Of a stretch of DNA of 20,489 nt, positions 20,287 to 20,489 are shown one piece after another; positions within the stretch are counted from its first letter, which is position 1; each line of letters begins with the position of its first letter. The notes beneath the pieces were generated by a model that saw only the letters and a program-made list of their open reading frames with translations, was not told the DNA's origin and ran no database searches. The position numbers and the translations under genes were made by a program. This DNA is from a virus. The stretch covers positions 1-20,489 of the IMG/VR virus record IMGVR_UViG_3300042338_000002; one strand, written 5' to 3'.

Positions 20287-20489
20287 TTAGGAATTTGCAA
20301 ACGGTGTGGCAACAGTACCAGAACCAAGCAAAACACCTGTGACATAGTACTTCAAAGAAGCCAAAACAGTCACGGTAATCCAAGAACCTGCTGCTCCACC
20401 AGTGGTAGTGCCGTCCAAGTTAATGACATCGTTTGCTGCTGCGGGAGCATAACCAGTGGTTGCACCAGAAGCATCGGTTGCTACCAATA
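20287..20489 (-). CDS. Probable capsid-associated protein, C-terminal fragment
   Basis: The frame is open from the window edge to a TAA at 20287, giving the last 67 or so residues of a gene that starts outside. No ATG start is seen; a TTG near the edge is probably not the true start. The end DVINLDGTTTGGAAGSWITV then TVLASLKYYVTGVLLGSGTV is a beta-rich module like those of phage head proteins next to the capsid gene. The call as capsid-associated is tentative. Confidence 0.6.
   Translation of the reverse strand, partial: LVATDASGATTGYAPAAANDVINLDGTTTGGAAGSWITVTVLASLKYYVTGVLLGSGTVATPFANS

Noticed and set aside
1-20489. Promoters, terminators, tRNAs, CRISPR arrays or insertion sequences
   Set aside because: Genes are packed end to end. 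I saw no hairpin plus T-run, no cloverleaf-like sequence, no direct-repeat/spacer array and no transposase. Distant internal promoters cannot be excluded by eye.

Overview
The window is a dense, one-directional stretch of a tailed-phage genome or prophage. All 36 genes I accept lie on the minus strand, so transcription runs from high to low coordinates. Most neighbours overlap by 1 to 17 bases (TGATG, TAATG, ATGA) or sit a few bases apart. Two virion proteins resemble the short-tail adaptor (P22 gp4-like/SU10 adaptor) and nozzle (P22 gp10-like) proteins, which suggests a podovirus. The inner/outer membrane spanin pair implies a Gram-negative host. The style of the many small proteins and fibre modules matches uncultured freshwater or marine phages. 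I cannot name a species or host. I saw no integrase, tRNA, CRISPR array, convincing promoter or intrinsic terminator, and no gene-free stretch of even 50 bases.

Region A (20489 to 16282, read leftwards) begins with the end of a probable capsid-associated protein. It continues with a small beta-rich structural protein and a cluster of small Lys/Gly-rich proteins of unknown function. Three of those carry related C-terminal GKT tails. The same region encodes the gp4-like adaptor and a zinc-ribbon protein. Its most striking feature is an endonuclease VII-family HNH gene (18040-18507) between two ORFs that look like the N- and C-terminal halves of one DUF5872-like protein. The endonuclease gene is clearly more AT-rich than both flanks.

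Region B (16280 to 13398) holds a small conserved protein, a second adaptor-like protein, a pair of paralogous beta-rich structural proteins around a 63-residue ORF, and a protein built of eleven exact-register 20-residue repeats followed by an 11-residue Trp repeat.

Region C (13389 to 4891) is an adhesin and tail-fibre locus. It encodes fibre modules, an S74 intramolecular-chaperone fibre, a 797-residue lectin/SPRY-like fibre with a threefold domain repeat, a carbohydrate-binding-like fibre and a gp10/gp12-type collar protein. Small putative assembly chaperones are interleaved. GC content shifts abruptly within this locus, as expected of host-range mosaics.

Region D (4882 to 2722) carries two membrane proteins and a lysis set: an EF-hand holin candidate, an i-spanin with an o-spanin embedded in another frame, and an M15-type endolysin. 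The first membrane-protein gene appears to start at an AUU codon.

Region E (2719 to 1) holds the gp10-like nozzle protein and the start of a jelly-roll-like virion protein that leaves the window. Together the genes cover head completion, tail and nozzle assembly, receptor binding and lysis: a late virion operon.
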